Origin: Tillus elongatus
Taxonomy: Eukaryota; Arthropoda; Insecta; Coleoptera; Cleridae
DNA length: 64,000 bases
Assembly: GCA_964006375.1 (NCBI GenBank)
Contig: OZ023264.1
Span: 15,758,225-15,822,224 of the forward strand
Direction of reading: 5' to 3'
Positions within the stretch are counted from its first letter, which is position 1. Each line of letters starts with the position of its first letter. The notes beneath the pieces are model-generated. The model worked only from the letters and a program-made list of their open reading frames with translations. It made no database searches and had not been told where the DNA came from. Of this stretch, positions 30,516 through 43,645 are shown one piece after another. The position numbers and the translations under genes were made by a program.

Positions 30516-31511
30516 AGGAGGTTGAAATTGTTTGTAGGTCACTTATACATTATTTTCTTTAACACTTCTTCTAAAATTTAACATTGAGGACTTGATAAAA
30601 TACCGACTGATAGATACTGAGACAGTAGGTACCTGAAAAGTAACTTTTTAATTATAAATTAATGGCTTAACATTCTTTTGAAACCGCCTAAAACATCACC
30701 ATAAAAGATAACAGACGATTGTTCTACGTATATTTTCCAAATAAATTAGATACACATATCTAATAAATCTTATTCAGAAATCTCCTCATACCTTATTCAT
30801 AAATGTGATATGAAATCTACAGTGTCCCATATATACACTCACACCTCCAATACAGACCCGAACTCGAACACCTGACTGGACGACTATAATAAAATGTAGG
30901 TGTGGTAGAAATATATTAACAAAATTTATTGTCTGTCCAGCTTACTGAATCATCTCGTCGATAATAAAAAATAAAAACTTCAGTATAAAATAAAAAGGTT
31001 GCAAATATGTGGAAAATAACATGCTTTGAGTCCTGTTATCGAGCATAAGTATAGCAATTTGTTCTTAGTTTATAAAATAATAATGCCACTGAAAAATGTC
31101 CGACGTTACGTAACGTATTGTTTTGTACCGAACGTATAATCAAAATACAGTTAATAATTAACTTCCTGATAATCGGTCTTTGGGTGTTAGCTGTTTCCTG
31201 AATTTGTCGCTCCAAAAAATTACAATAGACCTATTATTATAATACTTCAGTATTTTTAAAGCAAAATAGCTGTAATGATTGTACTATAGCTATTTTTAGT
31301 TACTCAACTTAATATTTATATAACTAAGCTATTCATTTCATCGATGCGTCATCATCACAGTCTAAAGAGAATGGCACCTAGTCGTCGCAATCATGATTCT
31401 AAGTCTTCAACAGCTCTCTTCATTTCATTGTAGCTTCCACGCTTTTATCTGGTGTGCCAGGTTTTTCAGAAGTTGGCTTTGGTCTAGCTATTCCCCTTTT
31501 TTCCAAGTATA
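30515..31511. other. Unassigned spacer
   Basis: About 1 kb without recognised genes, RNA or repeats. Confidence 0.4.
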
Positions 31512-33658
31512 CAGTGCTTTCATTTCAAAACTAGCGACCCTTAATAATTTCTTTATCAAGGAAATCTGGTTAAAAAAAAAACATGTCAATTGAGATTTCG
31601 AGGGGGAAGTTCAAAAACAGTATTTTTGGAATTTTACTTTTCATCCGCTAAGCCCCAGTCACCCCAACTTTATAATTTTAAATGACACCCCCCAGCTTGA
31701 GATACAACACTTTAAAGGTATTTAAAATCCTAATCCAACGGCGTTTACGAAATTTAACTCCACCGCCAACTTTTGAATTTAGAAGAAGAAAACGTCATCA
31801 AACTCGGCATATTTAAAAAAAAATGTTTTTAATAGTTTAAGACAAAAACCTACTTTATTAAGTGCTCAAAGTGCCCTCCGTTATTAGCTAAACAATAAAT
31901 TAATCGATCGACGAATTCTCGTCTAACGTTTTAAAATGTTTCTGTAGTAATTTGTCGGCAAGCTTGGGTGATCCTATCTTTTAGAACCTGAATATTCCCT
32001 GGTGAAGGATTATGGTACACTACTGATTTCAAATAACCCCAAATGAAGAAGTCCAGTGTTGTTAAGTCGGCAGATCTGGCGGGCCGTTCCAGGGCGCCTC
32101 GTCTGTCATTCCATTTGTCGGGAAATCCTTGATTAAGCCACTCGCGAACACGTAAGGCATAGTGTGGCGATGCACCGTTCTGTTGATAGTGCAAATTTTG
32201 TTCATCCAGCAGTAGTTTGCCTTTTTCATTAAGTTGGTTTTCTAAGGACTCTGTTATGAGTGGGTCAATATAATTTTCCAAAAAATTTAAAAACAGATCA
32301 CCAGTTAAATTTTCTTCAATAAACAAAGGGCCTGTATTTCATTTCTAAGAATTCCCGCCCAGACATTAATTTTTTGTGGAAACTGTGTATGACCCTCTAC
32401 GAACACTCGTGGATTTTGATTATACCAATATCTACAGTTGTGTTTATTAACACAACCATTCAGAAAGAACGTTAATTCATCACTAAAGCAAATATTCTTT
32501 ACCAAATTCCTATCGTCTTGAATTTTGGCAGTCATTAATTCACAGAATTGAATCCTTCTATTATAATCATCCTAGCCGAGTTCGTGGAGAATGGTGAATT
32601 TATAAGGAAAGAACTTGTAAAGTTTTAAAACTTTATGTATGGAACCGACGGAAATATTCGTTGATGCAGCGACTTTTGGAATTGAAGTCGTAGGTTCAGC
32701 GGCAAAACATCCTAAAACCTCAATTTGTGCAGCTTCGTTAACAACTCGTGGTTGCTTATTTGGTTTGTTACATACTGAGCCAGTTTCTTCAAATTTTCGT
32801 GCAAGACTTAGCACATATTGGTGTCCCACATTTTTTTCAGGATGCCTTTCGTTGAAAACTCGGGCGGTATTACGAGCACACCTATTCTGAGCACCATACA
32901 AGTAAATTATTTCAACTCTTTCTTGTGTAGTGTAAACCATGATTGTTAGTTTTATTTAAATTTAATACTTTAAATTGAAATTATTTAAATGAGTTTGAAG
33001 TTTTCAAAATTTAAAAAATTAATCACAACAGACTCGGTTTTAACACGTTGCAGTCGTCAAGAAATCGAACACTAAATACGAATAAGTAACAAAATTATCA
33101 AGAAAGTAAAATTGGCTCATTTTATGTGAAATTTATCGTTAAATTAGACATGGGCGTTATCGTTCCCATATCACCTCATACCAGGAAAATTGATAGCCGC
33201 AAATGGCACCGGGAAGCTAAATTTGCAACAGTATTACGCTCAAAAAAATTACTGATAAAACAATTCAAAAAAATTCGACAGTCGACTATTTTATTGTTTA
33301 GCTAACAACGGAGGGCACTTTGAGCACTTAATAAAGTAGGTTTTTGTCTTAAACTATTAATCATTTTTTTAAATATTCCGAATTTGATGACTTTTTCTTC
33401 TAAATTCAAAAGTTGGCGGTGGATTTAAATTTCGTGAACGCCGTTGGATTAGGATTTTAAATACATTTAAAATGATCTATCTCAAGCTAGGGGGTGTCAT
33501 TTAAAATTATAAAGTTGGGATGACTGGGGCTTAGGGGGTGAAATGTAAAATTCCGAAAATACTGTTTCCTCGAAATCCCAATTGACCTGTTTTTTTTGAA
33601 CCAGATTTCCTTGAGAAAGAAATTATTAAGGGTGGCTAGTTTTAAAATGAAAGCACTG
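31512..33658 (-). mobile_element. Long-TIR Tc1/mariner-type transposon (degraded)
   Basis: Both ends read cagtgctttcat inward with TA outside (31510-31511 and 33659-33660). Arms of about 370-390 bp (31512-31902 and 33288-33658) share stretches such as cgccaacttttgaattta and gggcactttgagcac in complement. The total is 2147 bp. The last ~17 codons of the transposase gene lie within the left arm, so the right arm carries an inverted copy of the gene's 3' end. Confidence 0.85.
31850..32940 (-). pseudogene. Tc1/mariner-type transposase, broken (minus strand)
   Basis: It starts MVYTTQERVEIIYLYGAQNR at 32940. The N-terminal region carries EETGSVCNKPNKQ, then a helix-turn-helix (TTSIPKVAASTNIS). The first catalytic acid is in ICFSDELTFFL. 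The second is changed to asparagine (YQQNGASPHY; codon 32177-32179), and the third remains in SADLTTLDFFIWG, with 36 residues between them. There is an in-frame stop near 32572, a frame change at about 32310, and a stop after TTETF (31931). The frame closes with NNGGHFEHLIK, stop at 31850-31852. The lost second acid alone would abolish catalysis. Confidence 0.85.
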
Positions 33659-34151
33659 TATGTGCTTCAAGTAATGTTGTCCAAAAACATTTATTCCTTA
33701 GGATATTGTACAATACTGTAAAAAATGACAGGTATTTATTTTGAATTTCTATATTTCTAATAAAAAATTTCACAATTTCTTCTCTTGCCGATGATAAAGC
33801 TACTTTCCGACGGTAGTTTGTATTGATATATTCCTATACTGAACATGCCACCTTTGATTTTAACAACGCTAAAATTTAAAGCTGGGGTTTGTGGAACTCT
33901 AATTTATAACTAAGATAGCTTAATAGAAAAACAATGGATTACAGGGAGATATATAACGTTTTGAACGCTATTATCAGTGGATAATTGCAAATTCCTTTAG
34001 AAACCCATATCGATGACAAGTAAAATTAGAAAGCGCACGCTACACCCATTTATCCTTCAAACAGCCCGGTTCACTGGAATCCTATGTAAAAAAATAGAAA
34101 CATTAATAGGGTTGTTGGATAGTTTGATGCAACTAAATATTTAGAAAAATC
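33658..34151. other. Unassigned spacer
   Basis: No gene, RNA or repeat recognised. Confidence 0.4.
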
Positions 34152-34261
34152 TGGACGTGCGTTATGGAAGTGAATTTTCAGAAAAATGTTTTTAATAGCA
34201 AGTATGTCACTCTAATGGAATTAATCAATCTCTAATCAATCCGGTTACCGATATAGCCTAT

Positions 34262-34721
34262 TTAGTAATAATAATAAATTGTTTATTGGTGTCTTTGCAC
34301 AGTGGTGCGTTACACAGGTCATGTACTTATGCGTACAAAGAAATCACAAAAGTGATAACATACATCTTATTCACAAATATACATACAAATCAGCAGCATA
34401 GGTCAAAACACACAATTAAAATCTGCATGAATATACAGAAACATAAAAATGTAGTTTAACATCCAAACAAAAAACAAAACAAAAAAAAACAGCACAAAAC
34501 AGAAGAAGTCAACAAAAGTCCCGCGATACAACAATATCCATGCATGGCGTGGGAGCGTTAATTTTATGCGATAAGCAAAATATTCATCAAATGAATAAAA
34601 AGCATTGCTTATCAAAATTTTCTTGATGGCAGACTTGAATTTGTTGTAATGTAAATTTCTTATATTATGAGGGAGTTTGTTATAAAATTTCATTGCATAG
34701 TGGTGGGTTCCGTTAGACAAT
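34262..34721 (-). mobile_element. 5'-truncated LINE fragment (3' end only)
   Basis: This stretch interrupts the body A tail: the sequence before it (gcctatttagta) and after it (acaatgtaccatattttatc) are contiguous in other copies, for example near 12700. On the minus strand it ends in a (TAA)-type run (complement of taataataataa at 34262-34273), typical of a LINE 3' end. Confidence 0.7.
34403..34721 (-). pseudogene. LINE reverse-transcriptase C-terminal fragment
   Basis: The minus-strand frame contains AMKFYNKLPHNIRNL followed by KFKSAIKKILISNAFYS and DEYF. This is the pattern of the extreme C-terminus of jockey/CR1-type LINE polyproteins, after the reverse transcriptase. Everything upstream, including the catalytic domains, is missing because of 5' truncation. 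The frame stays open past the expected end into a hydrophobic run that is probably untranslated sequence. Confidence 0.65.
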
Positions 34722-35879
34722 GTACCATATTTTATCAAAATTACTTATTGTTTGAAAATGTACAAAAATTTTCCGAAAATAAACTTAAAATGTTTCCGAG
34801 AACACTGGTTTCCTAGCCAACAAACCTTGGGTTAATAGCAAATTGAGTTATTGAAATTTGAAGCATTTAATGAAAAATCGCCACCAAAACGCACTTACTG
34901 CGTCCCCCTTTTTTTCTTACAAACATGCATCATATTGCGATAAAAAATGCAAAAATGCAATATTATAAGAGTGTTCGAAATAATTTGTACGTATCACCAA
35001 CGACTTATGGGCCCCCCTGTGATTATCAAAATAATTTTATAAGATCCAATTCAAGACACCCTATAATTAACGTATACAATTTTTTCTCGTATCTTGTATA
35101 ATAGCAATTATATTGAGCTTTACCGTAGAAATGCGTCATCCTGTATATATGTAAACAGATAAAAACTGTACGTAAACCCAGATATGGAATCTAGGGGGCC
35201 TAGTTTGAGCTCATTTGCAGAAATTTTGTAAAATTCAAAAGTCGCGGTCTCCTCACTAAGGAATTTTTTCTACGAAAATTGCCTAAAAATTATAGACTAC
35301 TAACCATAAACTTAACTAAACCTACAGCCAAAGCATCAGCTTAACTAAACCTACAGCCAAAGCATCAGATAAAGGGTCTATTTGAAATGAAATTTCTGTA
35401 AATATTTTAGTAAAATGAAGGAGAATGGCGGTTGAAGCTAAAACTTAAAGGTTTTGGTATGTGGGTTTGCCCTTACTTTGTTATCTCCGGAGCTATCAAT
35501 TTTTTCCGAAAGAAAACATAAAAGTTTTCGGGGCAACCTAGGCCGATTTTCCTGGCCAACGAATTTGTCTAAGCCACTTGCAACAAATAAAAATTGACCC
35601 CGGATATGGGTTTTAGGGGTCATAGTTTGCGCTCATTAGAATAATTTTTTTGAATATTCAAAAGTCGAGATCTCCTCATTAGTTAATCTTTTTTCAGAAA
35701 ATTCACTAAAAAACAGGATATGATTTGTTGTAGCTTATAGCGAATTTCCATTAAAAAATGTAACTATTAGAGAGGTAACGATTTTTTTATTTTCAAAAAA
35801 TCTTTAGATTGCAGCGTATTTAAGATTGTGACCATAAAACCTTCCTAGTTTTTCTTAACTGAACACATTATTATAAATG

Positions 35880-35883
<4 letters not shown>

Positions 35884-35946
<63 letters not shown>

Positions 35947-36070
35947 AAACGATCGTCAGATCTTTGAAAAGATATGTGGTGGTTCTCCAAGTGTACTTGT
36001 AATTGGTTGAAATAATGAAAACGATAAAAGGTACTGAGTCCAATAGGTATTTAGCATTCCACAGCGCTGA
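35884..36070. repeat. (TA)n tract and PLE-end fragment
   Basis: (TA)n at 35884-35942 is followed by aaacgatcgtcagatc and ggtggttctccaagtgtact (35979-35998), words also found at the ends of the PLE (51.9 and 57.9 kb). A decayed PLE terminus next to a microsatellite. Confidence 0.5.
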
Positions 36071-36087
36071 ATACCACCTGGATCTTT

Positions 36088-36212
36088 TAGCGAATTTTCA
36101 TTAAGAAAAATTCGCTAATAGAGAGGTCACGATGAAAAGCTTTTAAATGAATTTCTTCAGATGAGCGCGAATTTGGGTCCTTAGAACCCAAAAACAAGGT
36201 CCGTTAAAATTT

Positions 36213-36292
<80 letters not shown>

Positions 36293-37811
36293 GTATGTAT
36301 CCCAGCAATTACTGAAAAAAGACTAACTTGATTTCAATGAGACGTGGCAGAAAGCTTGTTTGGGCGAAAACCAAGGTAGAGTTCGTTCATCAGCCTTTAA
36401 GCTTAAGTTTTTCTGGTGAAAAATCGGGGAACCTTTTTGAAAACGCCTTATTTTGTAAGTATCAGAGTAACTGGAATGAGACTCTACATGTGGCTAATGT
36501 GAATTTTAAGTAATTTGGTACACAGTATTTAGAGTTTTTTCCAAATTAAAAATAAAATCCCAAAGACATGCATTGAGACGACTTAGGGGTTAAAGCCCAA
36601 TGCCGGACAGATAAAGTACTTAACTGCCACGCGTAGATTGATTCATACAACAGGTATAAACCATACATGAACGGTAACCAAACTAAATATATACCAGGCA
36701 TAAAACATACTACCTGAACCTACAATCGTGAAATCTCGGCAGCAATTATGGAAAATGACAGACGACATGAAATTTAAAATTTTCCAAGTGATTGTTTTTT
36801 AACTGGGGAATTCACTCAATTATTAAAAGACACTACATTTGTAGCTTTATGAACTGCCTCAAATGCAGTTTTATCGAAGCCTAGATATATTACGTTGTCA
36901 TATAATATACTAGAAATGTAAACAAAATCAATCCAAGTCTCTATAAAAATGGTTCTAAAATAGTTTCTTTTATCCTTAACCTTACGACGTCATATAAGAA
37001 CGAAACAGTTGTGGGATGTGACTCAATGGAAATTCTACTAATTCTGTAATTAATTGTTACGTATACTTTGAATATAATATCCCGGGCATGAAGCCGATCT
37101 AATGTATCATGTAAACGAAATCTTAGTTGACCTATGCCTAGATGGCTGAGAGGCGTCGCGCTTGCCTCATAAGCAAAAGGTTACGCGATCGAATCCAGAT
37201 TGATGAATGTATGTTTTATATTGAAATTTGGAGAAACAATGGTGCACATATTTCAGACGTTTAGAACAAGATCTCATTTTGGTTTAAAACGCCTAAATCA
37301 GTTTGTCACTTTTGAGTCTGAAATTATAATTTTGTTATTGTTAATATTGAAAAATCCGGTTTGATTAGGTTGACAAAAACGAAATCATACTGACGATTAA
37401 TAAGGAACTGCTACGTTTATAATTTGGCAGATACTTTACGTTTCTAAATATTAGTTAAGTTTCCTTCTGCAAATCTTCTGTATAGCTTTAATGAAATTTG
37501 TAATACAAGTTTTTTTAAAGAGACATACACTATCTACAAATATAGCAAAATTTTGTTCTTCAGCTTCATAGAAAATTGGGTTTTGGGCATTTTTCTCAAA
37601 AGGAGTTAGAACACAAGATTCTTTTGATAATAGAGAGAAAGCGGTGGTAACAGTTTCGAAAGAATTTTTCAAATGTGCGCGTACTAGGACCTCTAAAATC
37701 GATCATCAAGGTTTGTGTAAGTTCAAAGTATTAACTTTACTAATATGCCGTATAATAATAGTGTACAATTCTTATGAAAATTTGCTACTATAACGCACTT
37801 GCTGCGTCTCA
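36088..37811 (+). repeat. TA-core element, body B, near full length
   Basis: The hairpin lies at 36090-36119 (arms tagcgaattttc and gaaaaattcgcta), the body B variant of the module at 36120-36220, (TA)n at 36221-36280 followed by (GTAT)n to 36300, then about 1.5 kb of body B. The last 25 bp are ataacgcacttgctgcgtct, the same hairpin tail as body A. A second copy lies inverted at 47.9-49.5 kb. There is no convincing reading frame. A tRNA-like segment lies at 37131-37205. Confidence 0.75.
37131..37205 (+). other. tRNA-like segment within body B (possible internal Pol III promoter)
   Basis: tggctgagagg at 37143-37153 matches an A box; gcgatcgaatcc at 37185-37196 resembles a B box. Between them a stem cttgc/gcaaa-type closes a loop with CAT at 37168-37170, in the position of a methionine anticodon. 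The body B copy at 48.4 kb keeps the B-box region (complement at 48428-48439) but has lost the anticodon arm. This looks like an old tRNA-derived module, not a functional tRNA: the acceptor arm is not well paired. Confidence 0.5.
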
Positions 37812-38995
37812 AAATTTTTATTTTATCACAATATATGTAATACTTTTAGTTTAGTTTATTGATGGACAAATTATACAATGCATATTACATATAAGTTATT
37901 CACTTGTGGCTATAACAAATGCAATTTTACTTTAAATAAAATTCAAAAATGAAGCATCTTGAAATCGTCTTGACGTTGATAAGTATTACCTTTAAAATTT
38001 TAAATTCCAAATTCAGATTTTCTTAAACATCCAGAATATTATTATGAGACAAATAGTTCCCATACATCCTTAAAATATCTTAATCACTTTGTAAACAAAA
38101 AAAAAAACAACTTCATTTAGCGTTTAATTTGAAAGTATTTGGAAGTTTTCTAGACATAATTTTTTTTGGTATAATACAGCTGAATTAAAAACATTTGTCG
38201 TTTTTAGTAGGAACCGTTGACACGACGTAGCAAATGAAGATTAAGGCAACCTGAAACATGATGAAAATTATTATTACACAGTGAAGGCTATCAAAGCTTT
38301 ATATCAAACTGCAGGCAATTTCAATTAAGACAATTCTCGAAAACAAAAGTCGTAATAATAAGAGACATCAAGCAACCCTTGAAACCGCCTGAAACATCTG
38401 CCAATGCCAATTTGACGCTGGCACGGCCTACAACGTCCCTGCGTGACATTTCAGACAGAGAGGTAGACAACATTCGAAAAGTCTTAAAACAATGAAATTT
38501 CAGTCACATTTAGAAAAACCTATGGCCATCGTTTCCGGCATAAAAAATATATAATAACATATGTACGTTTGTGAAGTTCGGAACATAAGTAATAATTATC
38601 TGTCTGTTGAGTTGTGCCGGCTAGGCCGGGGCCAGAGGCTACAGCCGGGCCTCTGATCCACTCTATCATTTTACCTCCAAATTTGTATTTTGTAACATTC
38701 ACGGCGCCGGGTCTTCTTCACTATTGCTTTTTCATTTTATTTACAATCTCCGGACGGTCTCTTATATAGATGCGCTGGTGCTTTGACTTGTCCTTTTCTA
38801 AACTATCATAATTATTATGTACCTACGTCTGTGTTTTGTTGCCTTTGAGCACTGATTCTGCCGAATTATAAGTCTCGTATGTAGATACTTCATTTGGGGA
38901 TTTGTGACTGCCTTGTCTTTTAGATACCATTTGACGTTTTCTTTTGTGAAACCTTAACTACTACTACTACTACCACCCGTCGGGTCCTTTTAGTT
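37811..38995. other. Mostly unassigned spacer with a possible LINE tail
   Basis: At 37845-37935 the complement reads as a LINE-like 3' end (tccatcaataaactaaacta). A GC-richer patch at 38610-38660 contains ggccggggccagaggctaca and stands out from the background. I recognise no gene. Confidence 0.35.
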
Positions 38996-39117
38996 AATTT
39001 TTATTTTTTAAAATTCACTAATAGAGAGGTATCGATGGTGAGACTTTGCAAAAAAAATTCAAATGAGCGCGAACTAGGACCCCTAGAACCCATATCCGGG
39101 ATCAGTTTCAATTTTTA

Positions 39118-39200
<83 letters not shown>

Positions 39201-39295
39201 TCACGAGCTCTACCCCAAACAAGCTTTGTGTCACGTTTGATTGATATTAGTTTAGTTTTTTTCAGTTATCGCTCGGATACATACAAAGATGCATA

Positions 39296-39364
<69 letters not shown>

Positions 39365-40465
39365 CACCGATAACTCCAAAAATAATGGGCCGATTTTAAT
39401 AAAATTTGGTGAATACCTTTCCTTTGCAAGTGGCTTGGATACTTTTGTTAGCCAGAAAAATCCGACGGGGTTTACCCGGAAAATTTTGTGTTTTCTTTAG
39501 AAAAAAAATTATATCTTCGAAAATAACAAATAAAGGGAAACCAAATTTGGTACGTCTTTTTATATTGCCATAGGTAAATTATCTACCAAAATTTAGCGCT
39601 GTAGGTCAAAAGACAAAAAAGTTATGGGCAGTTAAAAAAAAATTAGGGTTTTCATCAAAACGTCAAAGTGACAATTTAAAATGTGAAAATTGGCAACATT
39701 TAGGCAAACTTGAATCTAATACGGGCAATGGAAAAAAAATGTCTCAAGAAGAATGTTTTACAAACCCTGAAGTACTAGTTTCAACCGTCATTGTCCTTCA
39801 TTTTACTAAAATGTTTCCAGAAAATTCATTTCAAATAGACCCTTTCTCTGATGCTTGGCAGTGGTCTTAGCTATAGAGTTTATCGTTTAATGGTATATAA
39901 CTTTTGTCGAATTTTCGTAGAAAATCATTAGAGCTCAATATATCCGTTATTATACAAGATATGAACAAAAATTGTATACATTCATCATAGGGTGTCTTGA
40001 GCTACATCTTAAAAAATTATTTCTACAATCAGAGGGCGGCCCATAAGTCGTTGGTGATATAAATAATTCTTTTTAGTCGAACATACCCTATGTTATTGGA
40101 TTTTTGCATTTTCCGTAGAAATATAATGCATGTTTTTAAGTAAAAAAATTCTGAACGCAGCAAGTGCGTTATGGTAGGGAATTTCGATTAAATGCTTTAT
40201 ATTTGAAAAGCTCAATATGCTATTAACCTATAAGATTGACCAAGAAACGGATTTTTTCGGTTACACTTTAAGTTTACTTTCGGGAATTTTTGTACGTTTT
40301 CAAACAATAAAGTTATTTTGATGAAACATGGCACATTGTTTTTACTATATAGGTTATACTGGTAATCAAATTTGATGCCTGCTTTCTGAAAAAAACACAC
40401 ATATTTGCTATTAAAAACATTTTTTTGAAAATTCACTACCATAACGCACTTGCTGCGTCCCGAAC
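38996..40465 (+). repeat. TA-core element, body A, with a body B fragment between two (TA)n tracts
   Basis: The hairpin lies at 38998-39028, the module (ctagaacccatatccggg at 39084-39101) and (TA)n at 39117-39198. Then 39199-39298 holds the start of body B in reverse orientation (gttatcgctcggatacatac-like, as at 49.25 kb), then a second (TA)n at 39299-39362 and body A to the tail hairpin at 40440-40459 (accataacgcacttgctgcg region). Confidence 0.75.
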
Positions 40466-40683
40466 TTTTTATAAATGGGTAGGCAAACCACAAATGCTAT
40501 TTCCTAACACTATTTCTCCATACACTTCTCCCTTGATATGCTGTTTTCGCTTCTTTAACGTTCATACGTGTCCGCATACACGTTCCCCTGATCTATTTTT
40601 CTTAAGAAATTGTATATTTTATATGTACAAATAATACTTCTATATGTGATATATTGTATAATTTGTTTGCTAAATATATTATC

Positions 40684-40825
40684 ACTACTATTAGTGAAGT
40701 TTCTTTAACAAAATTCACTAATGAGGAGATCCCGACTTTTTAATTTTGAAAAAATTTCTTCGAATGAGCGCTAATTAGGCCCCCTAGAACACATATCCAG
40801 GATCAGTTTTAATTTTTATATGTTT

Positions 40826-40920
<95 letters not shown>

Positions 40921-42030
40921 TGTATGTATATGTATCAACCGATAACTCAAAAAAGAATGAGCTAATTTCGATTAAATTTGGTAAATACCTTCCTTTTGCA
41001 AGTTACTTTTGGATAAGTTCATTAGCCAGGAAAATCGGCGCAGGTTTTCCTGAAAAATTTTGTGTTTTCTTTCGAAAAAAATTCATATCTCCGGAAATAA
41101 CAAAGTAAGGGCAACCAAATTTAGTACGCGGGTTTATATCATTGTAAATAAATTACTCACCAAAATTTAGCACTGTAGGTTTAAAGACAAAAAGGTTATA
41201 GTCATTAAAAAAGGGGTGGTTTTCTTCAAGACGTCAAAGTCGTGATTTAAAACGTCAAAATTGGCAATATTTAGACAAATAACCTGAAACTAATATAAGC
41301 TATGGAAAGAAAATGTCTCAAGAAGAATGCTTTAGAAAGCCTCAAGTCTTAGCTTCAACCGTCATTGTCTTTGATTTTACTAAAATGTTTCCAGAAAATT
41401 CATTTCAAACAGACCCTCTCTCTGATGCTTTGGCAGTAGTCTTAGCTATAGAGTTTATCGTTTAATGGTATATAATTTTTGTCGCATTTTCGTAAAACAT
41501 CAATAAAGCTCAATATATCCGTTATTATACAAGATACGAAAAAAATGTATACATTAATTATGGGGTGTCTTGAGTTACATCTTAAAAAAAGTTTAGAATC
41601 ACAGTCTACAATCACAGGGTAAGTCGTTGGTGATACAAATTTTCTCTTTTTTTAATCGAACACGCTTTATTTTATTGCACTTTTGCAATTTCCATCGAAA
41701 TATAATGCATGTTTGTAAGAAAAGAAATTCTGGACGCAGCAAGTGCGTTATGATAGCGAATTTTCATTAAATAGTTCAAATTTGGACAGCTCAATTTGCT
41801 ATTAACCTATAAGATTGACCAATAAACCAGTTTTTTCGGCTACACTTTAAGTTTACTTTCGGAAATGTTTGTACATTTTCAAACAATAAAGTTATTTTTA
41901 TGAAACATGGCACATTGTTTCTACTATATAGGTTATAATGGTAACCAAATTTGATGCCTGCTTTCTTAAAAGGAACACACATATTTGCTATTAAAGACAT
42001 TTTTATGAAAATTCACTACCATAACGCATT
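40684..42030 (+). repeat. TA-core element, body A
   Basis: The hairpin lies at 40689-40722, the module at 40723-40835 and (TA)n at 40836-40917. Body A runs to about 41700 and the tail from 41722 (ggacgcagcaagtgcgttat) to 42028, where the terminal hairpin is cut after accataacgca and replaced by ttttttgggg. The tail alone, about 305 bp with inverted ends, looks like a MITE. Confidence 0.8.
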
Positions 42031-42062
42031 TTTTTGGGGTGTGTGTCTATGTGTGTTCATGT

Positions 42063-42482
<420 letters not shown>

Positions 42483-43645
42483 TTTTTAGTGAGTTTTCTA
42501 AAAATAAAATCACTTAAAAGGCGATCCCGGCTTTTAAATTTTCACACCGATAACCCGATAACTCAAAAAATAACGGGCCAATTTTGCTAAAATTTTCTGA
42601 GTACCATCCTTTTGCAAGTGACCTGGATAATTTCGTTGTCTCCGAATTTGGGGCGCGTGTTTGCATTATAAAAAATGAACCATATACCAGAATTTAGGTC
42701 TGTAAGTTTAAATACAAGAATGTTATGAGCATTTAAAGAAAAAAATGGGGTTTTTCTCAAACCGGCAAAATCGCTATTTGAAACGTCAAAATTGGCAACA
42801 TTTAGGCAAAAATCCTTAAACAAATACGGATTAGAAAAGAAAGTGTCGCAAAAAGAATGGTCTGCAAACCCTCAAGTTTCAGCTTCAAGCGTCATTGACC
42901 TTCATTTTACTAAAATATTTCCAGAAATTTCATTTCAAATAGACGGTTTCTTTGAAGCTTCGGCGATAGTTTTAGTTAAGTTTATGGTTTAACGGTCTAT
43001 AATGTTTGGCTAATTTTCGTAGAAAAAAATCGTTAATGAGACCGCAACTTTTTTCAATTTTAAAAAGATTTCTACAAATGAGCGCAAACTAGGCGCCCAA
43101 GAATCCATATCCGGGTTTACTTTGAGTTTTGATCTGTTTGCATATATACGAGGTGACGAATTTTTACGGTAAAGCTCATTATAATTGCCATTATACAAGA
43201 TAGGAGAAAAAGTTGTATACGTTAATTATAGGGTGCCTTGAGCTACATTTTTTTTTCGAAAACTCTCATTATTATTATTATTATATTGTTGCATTTTTTA
43301 TTTAAATATCATGCATGTTGGTAAAAAAAATCTAGACGCAGTAAGTGCGTTTTGGTAGCGAATTTTCATTAAATGCTTCAAATTTCAATAACTCAATTTG
43401 CTATTAACCTAAGGTTAATATTAGCTAGGAAAACAGTTTTCTCGGAAACATTTTAGCTTATTTTCGAAAAATTTGTGTACATTTTCAAACAATAAGTTAT
43501 TTTGATAAAATATGGTACATGGTTTCTACTATATAGGTTATACCGGTAACCCGATGGACGTGTTCTTACATTTGAGACATATTTCCTATTAAAAACATTT
43601 TAATGAAAATTCACTTCCATAACGCACTTGCTGCGTCCAGACTTT
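42483..43645 (+). repeat. TA-core element, body A, without (TA)n
   Basis: The hairpin at 42487-42517 is followed directly by body A (gataactcaaaaaataacgg from 42554), so the module's end and the (TA)n are gone. A second module lies at 43010-43140 and the tail at 43335-43640, ending accataacgcacttgctgcg-style at 43617-43638. Confidence 0.75.

Larger units (their letters stand above)
34152..35705 (-). repeat. TA-core element, body A, with LINE insertion and lost (TA)n
   Basis: On the minus strand the hairpin lies near 35675-35702, the module at 35590-35670 joins body A directly at about 35585 with the (TA)n deleted. A second module sits at 35160-35290, then the shared block caccaacgacttatgggccc (34999-35018), then the tail down to ggacgtgcgttatggaagtg at 34153-34172. 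A 5'-truncated LINE interrupts the tail at 34262-34721. Confidence 0.7.

Noticed and set aside
37131..37205. A functional tRNA-Met gene
   Set aside because: The acceptor and T arms are not properly paired, and the segment recurs decayed inside a dispersed repeat.
38610..38660. GC-rich patch as an rRNA or structured RNA
   Set aside because: No recognisable rRNA motif or consistent long stem; only composition stands out.
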